Source: Saccharicrinis carchari
GTDB lineage: Bacteria; Bacteroidota; Bacteroidia; Bacteroidales; Marinilabiliaceae
Direction: 5' to 3'
DNA: 64,000 bases
Assembly: GCF_900182605.1 (NCBI RefSeq)
Contig: NZ_FXTB01000007.1
Span: forward strand, 124,001-188,000
The notes under the pieces: model-generated
Seen by the model: only the letters and a program-made list of their open reading frames with translations
Databases searched by the model: none
What the model was told of the DNA's origin: nothing
Position numbers and translations under genes: made by a program
Part shown: in pieces, positions 1 through 8,444 of the stretch
How positions within the stretch are numbered: position 1 is the stretch's first letter
Layout of the letters: each line of letters starts with the position of its first letter

Positions 1-2048
1 CTGTTAGCAAAAATTCTGGGCATATTCTGTCCCCGCTTCAGGTAGCCCGCCTCTTCGAGTGCGGAGATCGCTGTTGTTACCCTTGTTTCCATCTCCAGCA
101 CATTGTCATCCCATCCGGCTTTGCGCGCAATCTCCAATGCCGAATTAGATACCCACTGCCTAAAACGGGTAAGGTCTTTAATTGCTTTCCAAATCTGCTG
201 TATCTCTTTGATATTTAATTTGGTTTGATTCAGCAAAATAAAATGCTTGCTCAAATCCTCCTCGTTAAAAAGCACATAGCAATCGGCGGTGATGTGCTCA
301 TCGCGGCCTGCCCGGCCCGCTTCCTGCACATAATTTTCGAGCGAGTCCGACAGTTCGAAATAAATCACCATGCCCACATCCTTTTTGTCCACGCCCATCC
401 CAAAAGCCGATGTGGCCACCATCACGTCCACATTGCCACGAATAAAAGCATCCTGATTGTCCGATTTTTCCTGCTTATTCATTTTGCCATGGTAGGGCCG
501 CGCCAAGTACCCATCGTTAGTCAGCCTTTCGGCTATTTGATAAGCTCTTCGGGTACGTGAAACATAGATAATGGTGGGGCATCTTTTGCCGTCGAGTAAC
601 AGGCGTAAGGTATCGTACTTTTCTTCGTCGCTTTCCTTCGGAATCACCTGAAAACTCAGGTTGGGACGCGATACCTTTGCACTAAAGGTTTCAAACCTCA
701 GGTTTAGTTTGTTGTAAAAATAATCCTTGATGTCCTGAATAACATTTTGCTTGGCAGTGGCCGTAAAGCAGGAAACAGGGATGCCGCTCTCCAGGTTTTT
801 CTTCTCCTGCAACATCCCAATAAAGTCGCCGATATACAGGTAATCCACTCTAAAATCCTGCCCCCAGGCCGAAAAGCAATGTGCCTCGTCAATGACAAAG
901 CGCACGATATTTCTACCGAGCAACAGGTGCTCGATCGACCGCGACCGGAGCGATTCGGGCGAAATATACAGGATGGAGGCAGCGCCGTTTTGGACCCGCT
1001 CGAAAGATTTAGCCCTTTCAATGGGATCCAGCAAGCCATTGATGGTAACCGCATCGGTAATATTTGCATTTTCCAGGTTATCTACCTGGTCTTTCATCAA
1101 CGACTGCAGCGGTGATATCACCACGGTGAGGCCTTTAACGCTCTCGCCGCTCATTAGTGCCGGCACCTGAAAGGTAACGGACTTACCCCCTCCGGTAGGA
1201 AAAACCGCCAACACCGACTTATTGGCAATGGCCGCCTTTACTGCCTGCTCCTGCAAGGCCACGCCATTATATCTTCTGTAAGCATCGAACCCGAAATACT
1301 TTTTTAAAGCCAGGTTGGCATCGAGCTTTTGCTTGCAATAGGCACAACCTTGCAGGCAAGGGTTGTTGCGCAGCAAAAACATGACCCTTTCCACTTCAGG
1401 ATAATTTTTAACAACCCACGGAGGTGTTAGCGAATACCTGCTGTTGGTATTGATTAAAGCCAGGCAATACGCCAGTGCAACGGGGGCATCCCGAACTATT
1501 TTTTTCAAATCCACATGCCGGCAAATACGCTGGTCAAAGTATTTGTGCGTCAGGCGGTATAAATCAGTGTTGAAAAGGGAATAACCCACGAAAGCAAAAA
1601 AGGCCGAAAACTCCTTTTTGTCTGCCAGCAGCGCATAATACACTTGCTTTAGGTCTTCATCCGTAGTCCGGAATGCCTCCACCTCATCCATAAACAGCTC
1701 CCGGGCTTTTATAGCATCGTTCAGCGGGTTGTTCAACTCCTCTGTTTGTAGTTTATCGTCCTTTAACAAGGCATGGTATGGTTGGGCGGGAAATAAAAGC
1801 GGCGATAAAAACAAGGTGTCGATGGCCCGGAATGGCGGTAGTGGCCCACGAACAGCCTGCCGGATAAATGGCAGGTCGTGCTTAATAATATTATGGCCGC
1901 ACACATACTCCTTATCCTGAATAAACTGCATCAGCCCGGACACAGCGCCCGTGTGTAATGTTAATCCGTTTCCGCTTATACCACCGATATCACGAATCAG
2001 TTTTCGCTCTGCATCTACTTCAGTATCTATGAAAACAATATGGTCCAT
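1..2048 (-). CDS. RecQ-family DNA helicase with N-terminal DEDD exonuclease domain (partial)
   Basis: The frame is open from an ATG at 2048 to the left edge; 682 codons are visible and the C-terminus is missing. Residues 1-120 look like a DnaQ-type 3'-5' exonuclease: FIDTE (6-10), GHNIIKHD (51-58), NDAIKARELF (110-119). A cysteine cluster C231-x3-C235-x2-C238 precedes the motor. The RecQ helicase follows: LKKYFGFDAYRRYNG with Q267 (motif 0), Walker A TGGGKS (about 285-290), DEAH (387-390), FTATAK and QEAGRAGRD. Family knowledge: ATP-driven 3'-5' DNA unwinding in repair and recombination; the exonuclease fusion occurs in Bacteroidota RecQ proteins. It lies beside a putative toxin-antitoxin-chaperone operon and a type I RM locus, so a defence role is possible but only inferred. 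RQC/HRDC domains cannot be judged because of the cut. Confidence 0.93.
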   Translation of the reverse strand, partial: MDHIVFIDTEVDAERKLIRDIGGISGNGLTLHTGAVSGLMQFIQDKEYVCGHNIIKHDLPFIRQAVRGPLPPFRAIDTLFLSPLLFPAQPYHALLKDDKLQTEELNNPLNDAIKARELFMDEVEAFRTTDEDLKQVYYALLADKKEFSAFFAFVGYSLFNTDLYRLTHKYFDQRICRHVDLKKIVRDAPVALAYCLALINTNSRYSLTPPWVVKNYPEVERVMFLLRNNPCLQGCAYCKQKLDANLALKKYFGFDAYRRYNGVALQEQAVKAAIANKSVLAVFPTGGGKSVTFQVPALMSGESVKGLTVVISPLQSLMKDQVDNLENANITDAVTINGLLDPIERAKSFERVQNGAASILYISPESLRSRSIEHLLLGRNIVRFVIDEAHCFSAWGQDFRVDYLYIGDFIGMLQEKKNLESGIPVSCFTATAKQNVIQDIKDYFYNKLNLRFETFSAKVSRPNLSFQVIPKESDEEKYDTLRLLLDGKRCPTIIYVSRTRRAYQIAERLTNDGYLARPYHGKMNKQEKSDNQDAFIRGNVDVMVATSAFGMGVDKKDVGMVIYFELSDSLENYVQEAGRAGRDEHITADCYVLFNEEDLSKHFILLNQTKLNIKEIQQIWKAIKDLTRFRQWVSNSALEIARKAGWDDNVLEMETRVTTAISALEEAGYLKRGQNMPRIFAN

Positions 2049-2576
2049 TGCGTTCGCCTTAGGTTTAGCCACTGTTTTGTTGCATGTGAATATACCAAAA
2101 AACAGCTAATAAAACACACGTTGCCTTTCCTGAATCTTTTCCCGACAAGTGGGATATGCTCCTACATTACAATTCGCTATGATATTTATTTACAATGGTA
2201 GTCATGATTTTTTGCTTCGCTTAAATTCTTCTATCGGGAAGTAATATGGGTAGAAGTAATATGCCGGCAGGGGTTTCCTGCCGCACGGGGCGGGATATCG
2301 CTCCGGGCTACCCGCTACCTATATCCCGTACCCAAGACCACTAACAAATGCCGGCTGCGCAACTCTTTACCCTATCCCCCGCTCGCCCTGAACCTGTTGG
2401 ATGATGCGGAAAATGGTAACGATAGCAACTTGGTCAAGAGTTAAATTAATGAAAGCATTGATGGGATTATAACTGCGAAGTTTAACAACGAAATATTAAC
2501 TATTTCCGTATTGCCAAACGATTAAAGTTTATTAATTTGGGCTTTAGAAAAAAAGCAGTAAGTTTGTGCCTTCTTT
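2049..2576. repeat. Gene-free stretch with REP-like palindromes
   Basis: No supported gene. A GC-rich island inside AT-rich DNA holds two palindromes: CGGCAGG/CCTGCCG with a 5-nt loop (2265-2283), and CGGGATAT (2291-2298) paired with ATATCCCG (2321-2328). These look like repetitive extragenic palindromes. The right end of the stretch is AT-rich and carries the promoter of the next operon. Confidence 0.5.
2536..2566 (+). promoter_or_regulatory. Consensus Bacteroidota promoter of the HEPN operon
   Basis: TTTG (2536-2539), exactly 19 nt, then TAAGTTTG (2559-2566): a full match to the Bacteroidota sigma-ABfr consensus TTTG-N19-TAnnTTTG. The annotated ATG begins only 10 nt after the -7 element, so the transcript would be leaderless or have a leader of a few nucleotides, unless translation starts further in. 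Confidence 0.85.
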
Positions 2577-2984
2577 ATGAGTAAGTTAAGACAAAAATCT
2601 GATTTTAATATAAGTGCAGCTGATGCACTATTGCAGAAAAACCTATATGCACCAAGTGTACACTGCTCATATTACAGTTGTTTCCAGTTATTGAAATATA
2701 CGATAAAGGAATTTTTTGGTGAAGATTATGAAGCCCAAGCTGTAAATATTGCTGCCTCTCAACAAAAAACTCATCAACATGTTGTAAATTATGTATCTAA
2801 TGAGTTAAAAGGACTTGCAGGAATAGAAGAAAGTCGTAAGTTTAAAAGAACAATAAAAGACCTAAAGCAGTTCAGAACTGAGTCTGACTATGAAAATGTG
2901 GAAGTAAATTCAGATAAAGGGAATAATGCTTACACAAAAGCTAATGAGATTAGGTCTTACATCATTAAAAATTTTAAAGTATGA
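2577..2984 (+). CDS. HEPN-domain protein, putative toxin of a TAC-like module
   Basis: 135 residues, all-alpha in composition. The segment SVHCSYYSCF (27-36) followed by a Leu/Lys-rich helix, and the late motif RTESDYE (100-106), match HEPN proteins, many of which are RNases or toxins. The canonical HEPN RNase motif R-x4-6-H is not visible, so catalytic activity is uncertain. It is the first gene of a three-gene operon, overlaps the next gene by 4 nt (ATGA), and is clearly more AT-rich than flanking genes, which fits recent transfer. By analogy with T-A-C ordered systems it would be the toxin; this is inference. It could instead be a binding or adaptor HEPN protein. Confidence 0.7.
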   Translation: MSKLRQKSDFNISAADALLQKNLYAPSVHCSYYSCFQLLKYTIKEFFGEDYEAQAVNIAASQQKTHQHVVNYVSNELKGLAGIEESRKFKRTIKDLKQFRTESDYENVEVNSDKGNNAYTKANEIRSYIIKNFKV

Positions 2985-3358
2985 ATTCAAGACAGTTTTT
3001 AGAAACTAAATTAAATGAATTACATTCCAGATTTAATGAGGTTCAGATAAGGTATGAGTATAGAGCTAATACTAATAGTCATATAATAGAAGTAATTCCA
3101 TTGAGTTTCTTCGAAGATAACGAAGAATATATGAATGTTGAAGCAGGAATTGAAGAAGAATTTGAATCTTCATTTCCTAATGAAAACATCTTATTTGTAT
3201 CAGAAGATTCATTAACTGAGATAAAAAGCCCAATATTAGAGTGGGGGTATGAATTGATTAAATTTGATAATGAAGTATTTAATTTAGAGTTCGTTGTTGA
3301 AGGCTTTAGTGAATGTGTGGAATTTCAGGACTCGAATAATTATGCATTAGCAGCTTAA
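2981..3358 (+). CDS. Small acidic protein with SsrA-like C-terminus, putative antitoxin
   Basis: 125 residues, about one in five being Asp or Glu. I do not recognise a named family. It shares a 4-nt overlap with the HEPN gene and ends 5 nt before the SecB-like gene, so the three products should be made together. The C-terminus is DSNNYALAA. NYALAA is the end of the E. coli tmRNA (SsrA) proteolysis tag, which ClpXP recognises, and as I recall Bacteroidales tags end the same way. An encoded degron on the middle protein of a T-A-C operon would make it unstable unless shielded, which is how labile antitoxins behave. The segment just before it (WGYELIKF, FNLEFVVEGF) is rich in aromatic and aliphatic residues and could be a chaperone-binding patch. 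Role inferred from position and degron only. Confidence 0.6.
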   Translation: MNSRQFLETKLNELHSRFNEVQIRYEYRANTNSHIIEVIPLSFFEDNEEYMNVEAGIEEEFESSFPNENILFVSEDSLTEIKSPILEWGYELIKFDNEVFNLEFVVEGFSECVEFQDSNNYALAA

Positions 3359-3363
3359 AATAA

Positions 3364-3777
3364 ATGGAAGATTATTCAAAATTTCAATTTAAAGGCTTTA
3401 AAATTGCTCGTTCTGTAATTGAAAGAAACGACAAAGAAGCTTCAAAAAAAATATCATTGGGGTTTGCCCCAAAAGGATTTATTCATAAAAATGACCAAAA
3501 ATTTCAGTTGCAACTTGGCGTAAAAATAGAGGATGAAAACAAATCATTCCATATCGAAATTAATGCTGTTGCAAACTACCATTTCGAAAATAAAGAAGGT
3601 CTTGATAATTTGGGGAATTTCTTTTATGTAAATGCCCCTGCTTTATTGTTCCCTTATATTAGAGCATATATTTCAACTCTTACAAATCTTTCAGGTTTTG
3701 AACCTATTAATTTACCAACCCTTAATATGACAGGATTGGGTGAAGATTTAAAAAATAACACAGTAGAAGTGGAATAA
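3364..3777 (+). CDS. SecB-like chaperone, putative TAC chaperone
   Basis: 137 residues. The SecB signature region is clear: FFYVNAPALLFPYIRAYIST (87-106), then LPTLNM (117-122), matching the FPYxRxxI...L.P.NF region of export chaperone SecB. An alternating beta-rich N-terminal half (GFKIARSVI, FQLQLGVKI, FHIEINAVA) also fits the SecB fold. Solitary SecB-like proteins placed third after a toxin and antitoxin are known to protect the antitoxin (Rv1957 of the M. tuberculosis HigBA system; CmdC of the CmdTAC phage-defence system). Here it is third, 5 nt after the acidic gene, and followed by a strong hairpin terminator. A housekeeping export role is less likely given the context and AT-rich composition. 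Confidence 0.8.
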   Translation: MEDYSKFQFKGFKIARSVIERNDKEASKKISLGFAPKGFIHKNDQKFQLQLGVKIEDENKSFHIEINAVANYHFENKEGLDNLGNFFYVNAPALLFPYIRAYISTLTNLSGFEPINLPTLNMTGLGEDLKNNTVEVE

Positions 3778-3791
3778 TAATTTAAGAAAGA

Positions 3792-3834
3792 CTAAAACAA
3801 ATAAGCCTCGAAAATCGAGGCTTATTTGTTTTAG
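3792..3834. terminator. Perfect 20-bp hairpin after the TAC-like operon
   Basis: Arms 3792-3811 and 3815-3834 are exact reverse complements with a 3-nt AAA loop, starting 15 nt after the SecB-like stop codon. A/T-rich outer arms around a GC-rich core (CCTCGA/TCGAGG) allow rho-independent termination from either side, so it could also stop hsdR transcription coming from the right. Confidence 0.8.
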
Positions 3835-4059
3835 TCCACATCCTTCAAATGTGTAACCTCAAGTGTCTTGCACATTCTTTCTTCCTGAATGGTATTGGCA
3901 AGGTTGCATAAAACGGCGCTTACCCACCCCCCAAAGCGGTTCGTCGGAGATACTATATACTTAAATTGTATTAATTAACTTGCTTCATTGGGTGGCTCAA
4001 AACCTACTCATCTTTATATTCTGTTTTTTGCTCAATATTTGAATGACAAACCTTTAATT

Positions 4060-7000
4060 TTACCTATTCGATAACACATTTGGCCTGTCCACCATGCGTT
4101 TCATCGTATCGAAAAAGGCCTGATAAAAGGATTCATCCTTAGCGTATAGTTTGTAAAGCTCCAGCTCTTTCTTACGCTGCTGGCTCATCACTTCATCCAG
4201 TATCTTCTTAAAGGCCAAATCCCGGTTTTGAGCATCTGTATTGTCTTCCACCTTTGCTTTGTAGTCGGGATGGGCCTGGATATTCTGGCTTACAGTGATG
4301 AATTTAACACGTTGGTCTTCCGGTGTAGCTTCCCAACCATGAAACCACCGCTCGTTAAAAGCTTTAACGATATCATCCAATGGGTCTTTTTCTTCATCAC
4401 CGCCATGTGCTCCACGAGGATTTGGGTTTTGAGGGTCTAACTCTGTTTCCGAATCATCCAGACCAATAGCGTAATTGAGCTTTGTACGCTCTAAACCATA
4501 AGTGGATAAATCAACCGATTCCAAAAGCGCATCGATCAATTCGTCTTCTTTGGTTTTAACAATCAGTTTAGGAATCAGAAACTTAAGAAACCAATACAAT
4601 TGTTCCCACGCCACTATTTCGTAGGGCATTATACTCGCCATCTGACCGTAGATTTTAACAAATTGCTTGGTTTTTATTTTAAAGTCGGCTTTTTCCTCAT
4701 CCTCAAGCTCCAGCACGCTATTAAAGCGGTCGGCTGCTATATCAATAATCGGGCTGAGTTGCTGTGCATCTTCATTATTAAAGTATTTCCCGATAAATAA
4801 TTCAACTTCTGATTTCTCGTACACGCCCACATCATCCAGCGCTCCTTTTAAGTCGTGTAGCACATTAATATCAGTGGCCCTGCTCAATGAAGTAGCAGTA
4901 TAAAACGGGTCGAAAGCGCTTTTTATCTCATCTACCTGGTTAAAGAAGTCCAGAATAAACAGATCTTCGGTTTTCTTCCCATACTTATCTGCTGCGCGGT
5001 TTAAGCGGGATAGAGCCTGCACGGCCAATACACCTTGCAGCTTTTTATCCACATACATGGTGCAAAGCTTGGGTTGGTCAAAGCCTGTCAGGTATTTATT
5101 AGCCACCACCAATATGCGGTAGGCATCTTCGTCAAATTTATCTTTCGTATCTTTTTCGGGGAAACCATTCAATTCCGCCTCGGTATATTCATTGCCATCC
5201 ACGGCTTTTTTGCCCGAAAAGGCAACAGCAATCTTAAATGGATTACCCTTATCGTCTAATACTTTATTTATGGCTTTATAATAACGGATGGCCGATTCAA
5301 TGTTTTGTGTTATCACCATAGCTTTGGCTTTACCCTTCAGCTTTTTGGTATTATACACTTTTGTTATAAAGTGCTCCATCATTATTTCAGCCTTGGTAGC
5401 TATGGTGCGCTTGTCTCTTTCTACATAAGCACGCAGTTTCTTTTGTGCTTTTTTAGTGTCAAACAGAGGGTTATCTTCTATTGATTTCTCAATTTCGTAG
5501 TAGCTCTTGTAAGTAGTGTAATTAGCCAGCACATCTAAGATAAAGCCCTCTTCAATGGCTTGTTTCATGGAGTAGAGATGGAACGGTTCAAAAGAACCAT
5601 CCTCCTGCTTTACGCCAAACTTTTCAAGCGTCGCGTTTTTAGGGGTAGCCGTAAAGGCAAAGTAGGAGGCGTTGCCCTTCATTTTTCGGGCTTGCATGGC
5701 GGCCAGAATTTTATCCTGGCTATCTTCTTCCTCTTCACCTCCATTGTTTTCGGACCTTGCCATGCCCATGGCCTGATTCATGGTTCCGGCAGCTGTGCCA
5801 CTTTGCGAACTGTGGGCTTCGTCAATGATCACGGCAAACCGCTTATCGCTTAAATCGGCAATACCATCAATAATAAATGGGAATTTCTGAATAGTGGTAA
5901 TAATGATTTTCTTACCCTGTTCCAATCCGGTTTTTAAATCGCGCGATGAATAAGCCGGCGCTACAATGTTTTTAACCTCCGAAAACTCCTTGATGTTATC
6001 ACGCAACTGCTTGTCTAACAATCTGCGGTCGGTAACCACAATGACCGAATCGAACAGTGGCGTATCCATCCCTTTGGCGCCGGGTAGTGTATCGGCTTGC
6101 GGATAGACCTCGATTAATTGATAGGCGGCCCAGGTAATGGAGTTGGACTTGCCCGATCCGGCTGAGTGCTGAATGAGGTAAGTATGACCCACCCCTTTCG
6201 TTTCAACATGACCCAGTATTTTCCGAACCACGTCCATTTGATGATAGCGGGGGAAAAACAAAGTCCTTTTTGCCAGCGCATCATTCGGTTTGCCATCAAA
6301 ACGCACAAAGTGCTGAATTAAATTAGTAAGACTTTCTTTGGTAAATACTTCTTCCCAAAGGTATGCTGATTTATGACCAAAAGCATTGGGTGGATTGCCC
6401 TTACCCTCATTATTTCCTTTATTGAAGGGAAGGAAAAATGTTTTACCACCATTTAGTTTTGTGGTCATATACACTTCATCGGTATCTACAGCAAAATGTA
6501 CCAGGCAACGACCAAAGTTGAGTAAAGGCTGACGGATATCGCGGTCGTTTTTGTATTGCTTAATACCATGCACTTTGGCCGTTTGACCGGTCCAGGTATT
6601 TTTAAGCTCCAGGGTTGCGATGGCCATACCATTAATGAATACCACCATATCTATTTCTTCCCTCAGATTCTCTTGGTTGTATTGCACCTGCCGCGTTACA
6701 CTGAATATGTTTTTTTCAAAGTTTTCTTTTACGGCATTACTGCTACTGGCCAACGGCAACTGATAAAGCAAAGTGAAGTGGGCATCTTCTACTTCCAATC
6801 CTTTTCGGAGCAAACGCAACAAGCCATATTTCTTCACCATACGGTCGTAGCGCTCCAAAACCTTCAGCTTCCAGTCCGATGAGCGCTTTACTTTATTCAG
6901 CTCTTCTTCCTGAGTAAGTTTCAGGAAACTCCAGAAAAAGGTTTCATCAATGGCGTATTTGGCATTGAAATCGCCTGTAACACCAATCTTGAAACCCTTA

Positions 7001-7155
7001 CCCGCCTTGTAAAGCGACAAGGGTTCTTGTGCCTTATTACCAAAAGTCTCCCCTTCGACTTCGCTCAGGGCAAGTAATTCCTCTTTGCAAGTTCCGGTTA
7101 AGGCCTTTTCTATGGCTGCTTCTAAAGCTTGTTCGTTAGTTTGGCTTACTCTCAT
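4060..7155 (-). CDS. hsdR: Type I restriction enzyme R (motor/nuclease) subunit
   Basis: 1031 residues from the ATG at 7155; an upstream in-frame GTG at 7218 adds an unconserved tail and is rejected. The N-terminal nuclease core shows D169 and ELK (183-185) of the PD-(D/E)XK fold. The SF2 translocase follows: Walker A HSAGSGKS (330-337), VIIDEAHSSQSG, FTATPK, and later QALSRLNR. With HsdM and HsdS it cuts unmodified DNA at a distance after ATP-driven translocation. It is the last gene of the xre-M-S-x-x-R operon, separated from the ArdC-like gene by 300 bp. Odd feature: residues 28-35 (LALSEVEG) come from a short dispersed DNA repeat, also present in hsdM. Confidence 0.95.
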   Translation of the reverse strand: MRVSQTNEQALEAAIEKALTGTCKEELLALSEVEGETFGNKAQEPLSLYKAGKGFKIGVTGDFNAKYAIDETFFWSFLKLTQEEELNKVKRSSDWKLKVLERYDRMVKKYGLLRLLRKGLEVEDAHFTLLYQLPLASSSNAVKENFEKNIFSVTRQVQYNQENLREEIDMVVFINGMAIATLELKNTWTGQTAKVHGIKQYKNDRDIRQPLLNFGRCLVHFAVDTDEVYMTTKLNGGKTFFLPFNKGNNEGKGNPPNAFGHKSAYLWEEVFTKESLTNLIQHFVRFDGKPNDALAKRTLFFPRYHQMDVVRKILGHVETKGVGHTYLIQHSAGSGKSNSITWAAYQLIEVYPQADTLPGAKGMDTPLFDSVIVVTDRRLLDKQLRDNIKEFSEVKNIVAPAYSSRDLKTGLEQGKKIIITTIQKFPFIIDGIADLSDKRFAVIIDEAHSSQSGTAAGTMNQAMGMARSENNGGEEEEDSQDKILAAMQARKMKGNASYFAFTATPKNATLEKFGVKQEDGSFEPFHLYSMKQAIEEGFILDVLANYTTYKSYYEIEKSIEDNPLFDTKKAQKKLRAYVERDKRTIATKAEIMMEHFITKVYNTKKLKGKAKAMVITQNIESAIRYYKAINKVLDDKGNPFKIAVAFSGKKAVDGNEYTEAELNGFPEKDTKDKFDEDAYRILVVANKYLTGFDQPKLCTMYVDKKLQGVLAVQALSRLNRAADKYGKKTEDLFILDFFNQVDEIKSAFDPFYTATSLSRATDINVLHDLKGALDDVGVYEKSEVELFIGKYFNNEDAQQLSPIIDIAADRFNSVLELEDEEKADFKIKTKQFVKIYGQMASIMPYEIVAWEQLYWFLKFLIPKLIVKTKEDELIDALLESVDLSTYGLERTKLNYAIGLDDSETELDPQNPNPRGAHGGDEEKDPLDDIVKAFNERWFHGWEATPEDQRVKFITVSQNIQAHPDYKAKVEDNTDAQNRDLAFKKILDEVMSQQRKKELELYKLYAKDESFYQAFFDTMKRMVDRPNVLSNR
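7051..7074 (-). repeat. Short dispersed repeat inserted in hsdR
   Basis: A 24-bp unit containing GCTCAGGGCAAG on the plus strand, read in frame as LALSEVEG. It matches the unit inside hsdM (10722-10745) at 21 of 24 positions. Confidence 0.7.
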
Positions 7156-7455
7156 GTGCTTTTGTTTAAAAAATAGGATGTTAGATAATAGATGGCAAAC
7201 ACATTGTGGTTCAGACACAAAGATTTTACTTGCTCATCAGACTACAAATGCCCAATTTATATAATGCAACTTTAGATGCTCAAATTTTACTTATTACTTC
7301 GATGGCTGCTATATAATAGATATCAAGCTCATTTACAAACAGTAATTGCTTTTTTTAGTGTTTTGTTGCATTGGATTAACCTGTACTTATAAGCATTTAT
7401 TATTTCTGCTTTCATATTCTTTGTTTAATAGCCAGTTGCTCTTGTGCATTGTAAG
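7156..7455. other. 300-bp gene-free leader upstream of hsdR
   Basis: AT-rich, no supported gene. It contains TTAGATAATAGA (7181-7192), related to the GTCTATTATCT repeats around the RND genes near 20 and 23.5 kb. No convincing promoter was found; hsdR may have its own promoter here or be read through from the ArdC-like gene. Confidence 0.4.
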
Positions 7456-8403
7456 TCATTCTTCGTTTAGCTCCTTCAACTCCTTTTGTTGCGCTAATTT
7501 TGCTTTTAATAAAGTAATTAACTGTTTTTTTCTGGCATTACGGGCTTGTATTTCCAGGGCTTTTTTTGATGGGTGCTTAGGGATAAAAAGAGATTCAATC
7601 TTATCAGCTACTTTAATAATCATCTCATAGTTTACTTCCTGCAAAAGTGAATCACTCTTAATATAGCCAGCTATGTATTCGGCACTTTTTGATGTTAGCC
7701 CAAGTCGTTTGAGGATTAGATAACTTACCGTTTCGGCCTCTAATTCTTCAGCATTTTGGTTTAAACGGCGTGGCTCAATTCTTAGTTTTTTAGTTTTTTC
7801 AATATGAATAAGCTCTTTATGCCCGGTATGCCCTAAAAATAAATGTGCCAGTTCGTGTATCAATACACTAAATTGTTCAGCTGCACCTAATTCTTCCTTT
7901 AAATTAATTTCAAGCTTACCTGTAACTATCGTCGTTACAAATCCACCATTGAAATAGGATAAGGGACGTTTTTTTACCACTATACCCCATTGTTGAGCTA
8001 AATCTATAGCATCTATAAGGCGGGATTCGTTTAATTCACCATTTACTTTATGTGGATTAGAACCTAAGCCTTCTTCTAATAATTCTTGCGGAGTTAATTC
8101 TCCTTCGGTATCAAATATGTCATAAACCAGCATAACCGGACCACCGGGAGCTAAAATGATATATGGTCGTGCATCTTCTTTTATAGTGCGTCTGAATTTT
8201 TTCTTCCAATAGCTTTCTCCACCAAAAAAAGTTACAGCCCTGTTTTGCGTATATACTAACATGGTATTGTAGCGGGAGTAATGATTAAAACGTTCTATAA
8301 ATTGAATGAAGTTAATATACTCTGCACTTGAACGGTACTCTTTCGCCCTTTTAAAAAGAGCACTAATGGTATATCTATCTTCTTGATTAAGCTTTTCCTC
8401 CAT
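7456..8403 (-). CDS. ArdC-N-like / ImmA-IrrE-type zinc metallopeptidase
   Basis: 315 residues from the ATG at 8403; an ATG three codons earlier (8412) is also possible. The N-terminal part (YNTMLVYTQNR, GGESYWKKKF, PYIILAPGGP) resembles the ArdC N-terminal domain of antirestriction/ssDNA-binding proteins. The C-terminal part has the zincin motif HELAHLFLGH (HELAH at 183-187) and a downstream acidic motif EELEAETVSYLI that may give the third zinc ligand, as in ImmA/IrrE peptidases, which cleave repressors. Placed between hsdS and hsdR, it may control the RM operon, for example by cutting the Xre regulator, or protect incoming DNA. Substrate unknown. A relic of an hsdS tail lies just upstream. 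Confidence 0.8.
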   Translation of the reverse strand: MEEKLNQEDRYTISALFKRAKEYRSSAEYINFIQFIERFNHYSRYNTMLVYTQNRAVTFFGGESYWKKKFRRTIKEDARPYIILAPGGPVMLVYDIFDTEGELTPQELLEEGLGSNPHKVNGELNESRLIDAIDLAQQWGIVVKKRPLSYFNGGFVTTIVTGKLEINLKEELGAAEQFSVLIHELAHLFLGHTGHKELIHIEKTKKLRIEPRRLNQNAEELEAETVSYLILKRLGLTSKSAEYIAGYIKSDSLLQEVNYEMIIKVADKIESLFIPKHPSKKALEIQARNARKKQLITLLKAKLAQQKELKELNEE

Positions 8404-8405
8404 AC

Positions 8406-8442
8406 CTAACAAACTTTTATCTTCCCCGTTACCGCAATAGTC
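8406..8442 (-). pseudogene. Relic of an hsdS 3' end
   Basis: Read on the minus strand, this short piece encodes TIAVTGKIKVC and a TAG stop, nearly the same as the HsdS C-terminus (SAVTGKIKVS). At DNA level it matches 8906-8941 at roughly 24 of 30 positions. It directly follows the end of the GxxExxY element, so it is either the displaced tail of a gene the element entered or what is left of a lost hsdS gene. Confidence 0.7.
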
Positions 8443-8444
8443 CG

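Noticed and set aside
704-1170. ORFs on both strands inside the RecQ region
   Set aside because: They lie over the intact RecQ frame and have biased, unconserved composition.
7156-7218. GTG start extending HsdR by 21 residues
   Set aside because: The added segment (rich in Cys, Phe, Leu) does not resemble HsdR N-termini, and the ATG at 7155 leads straight into a conserved-looking start.
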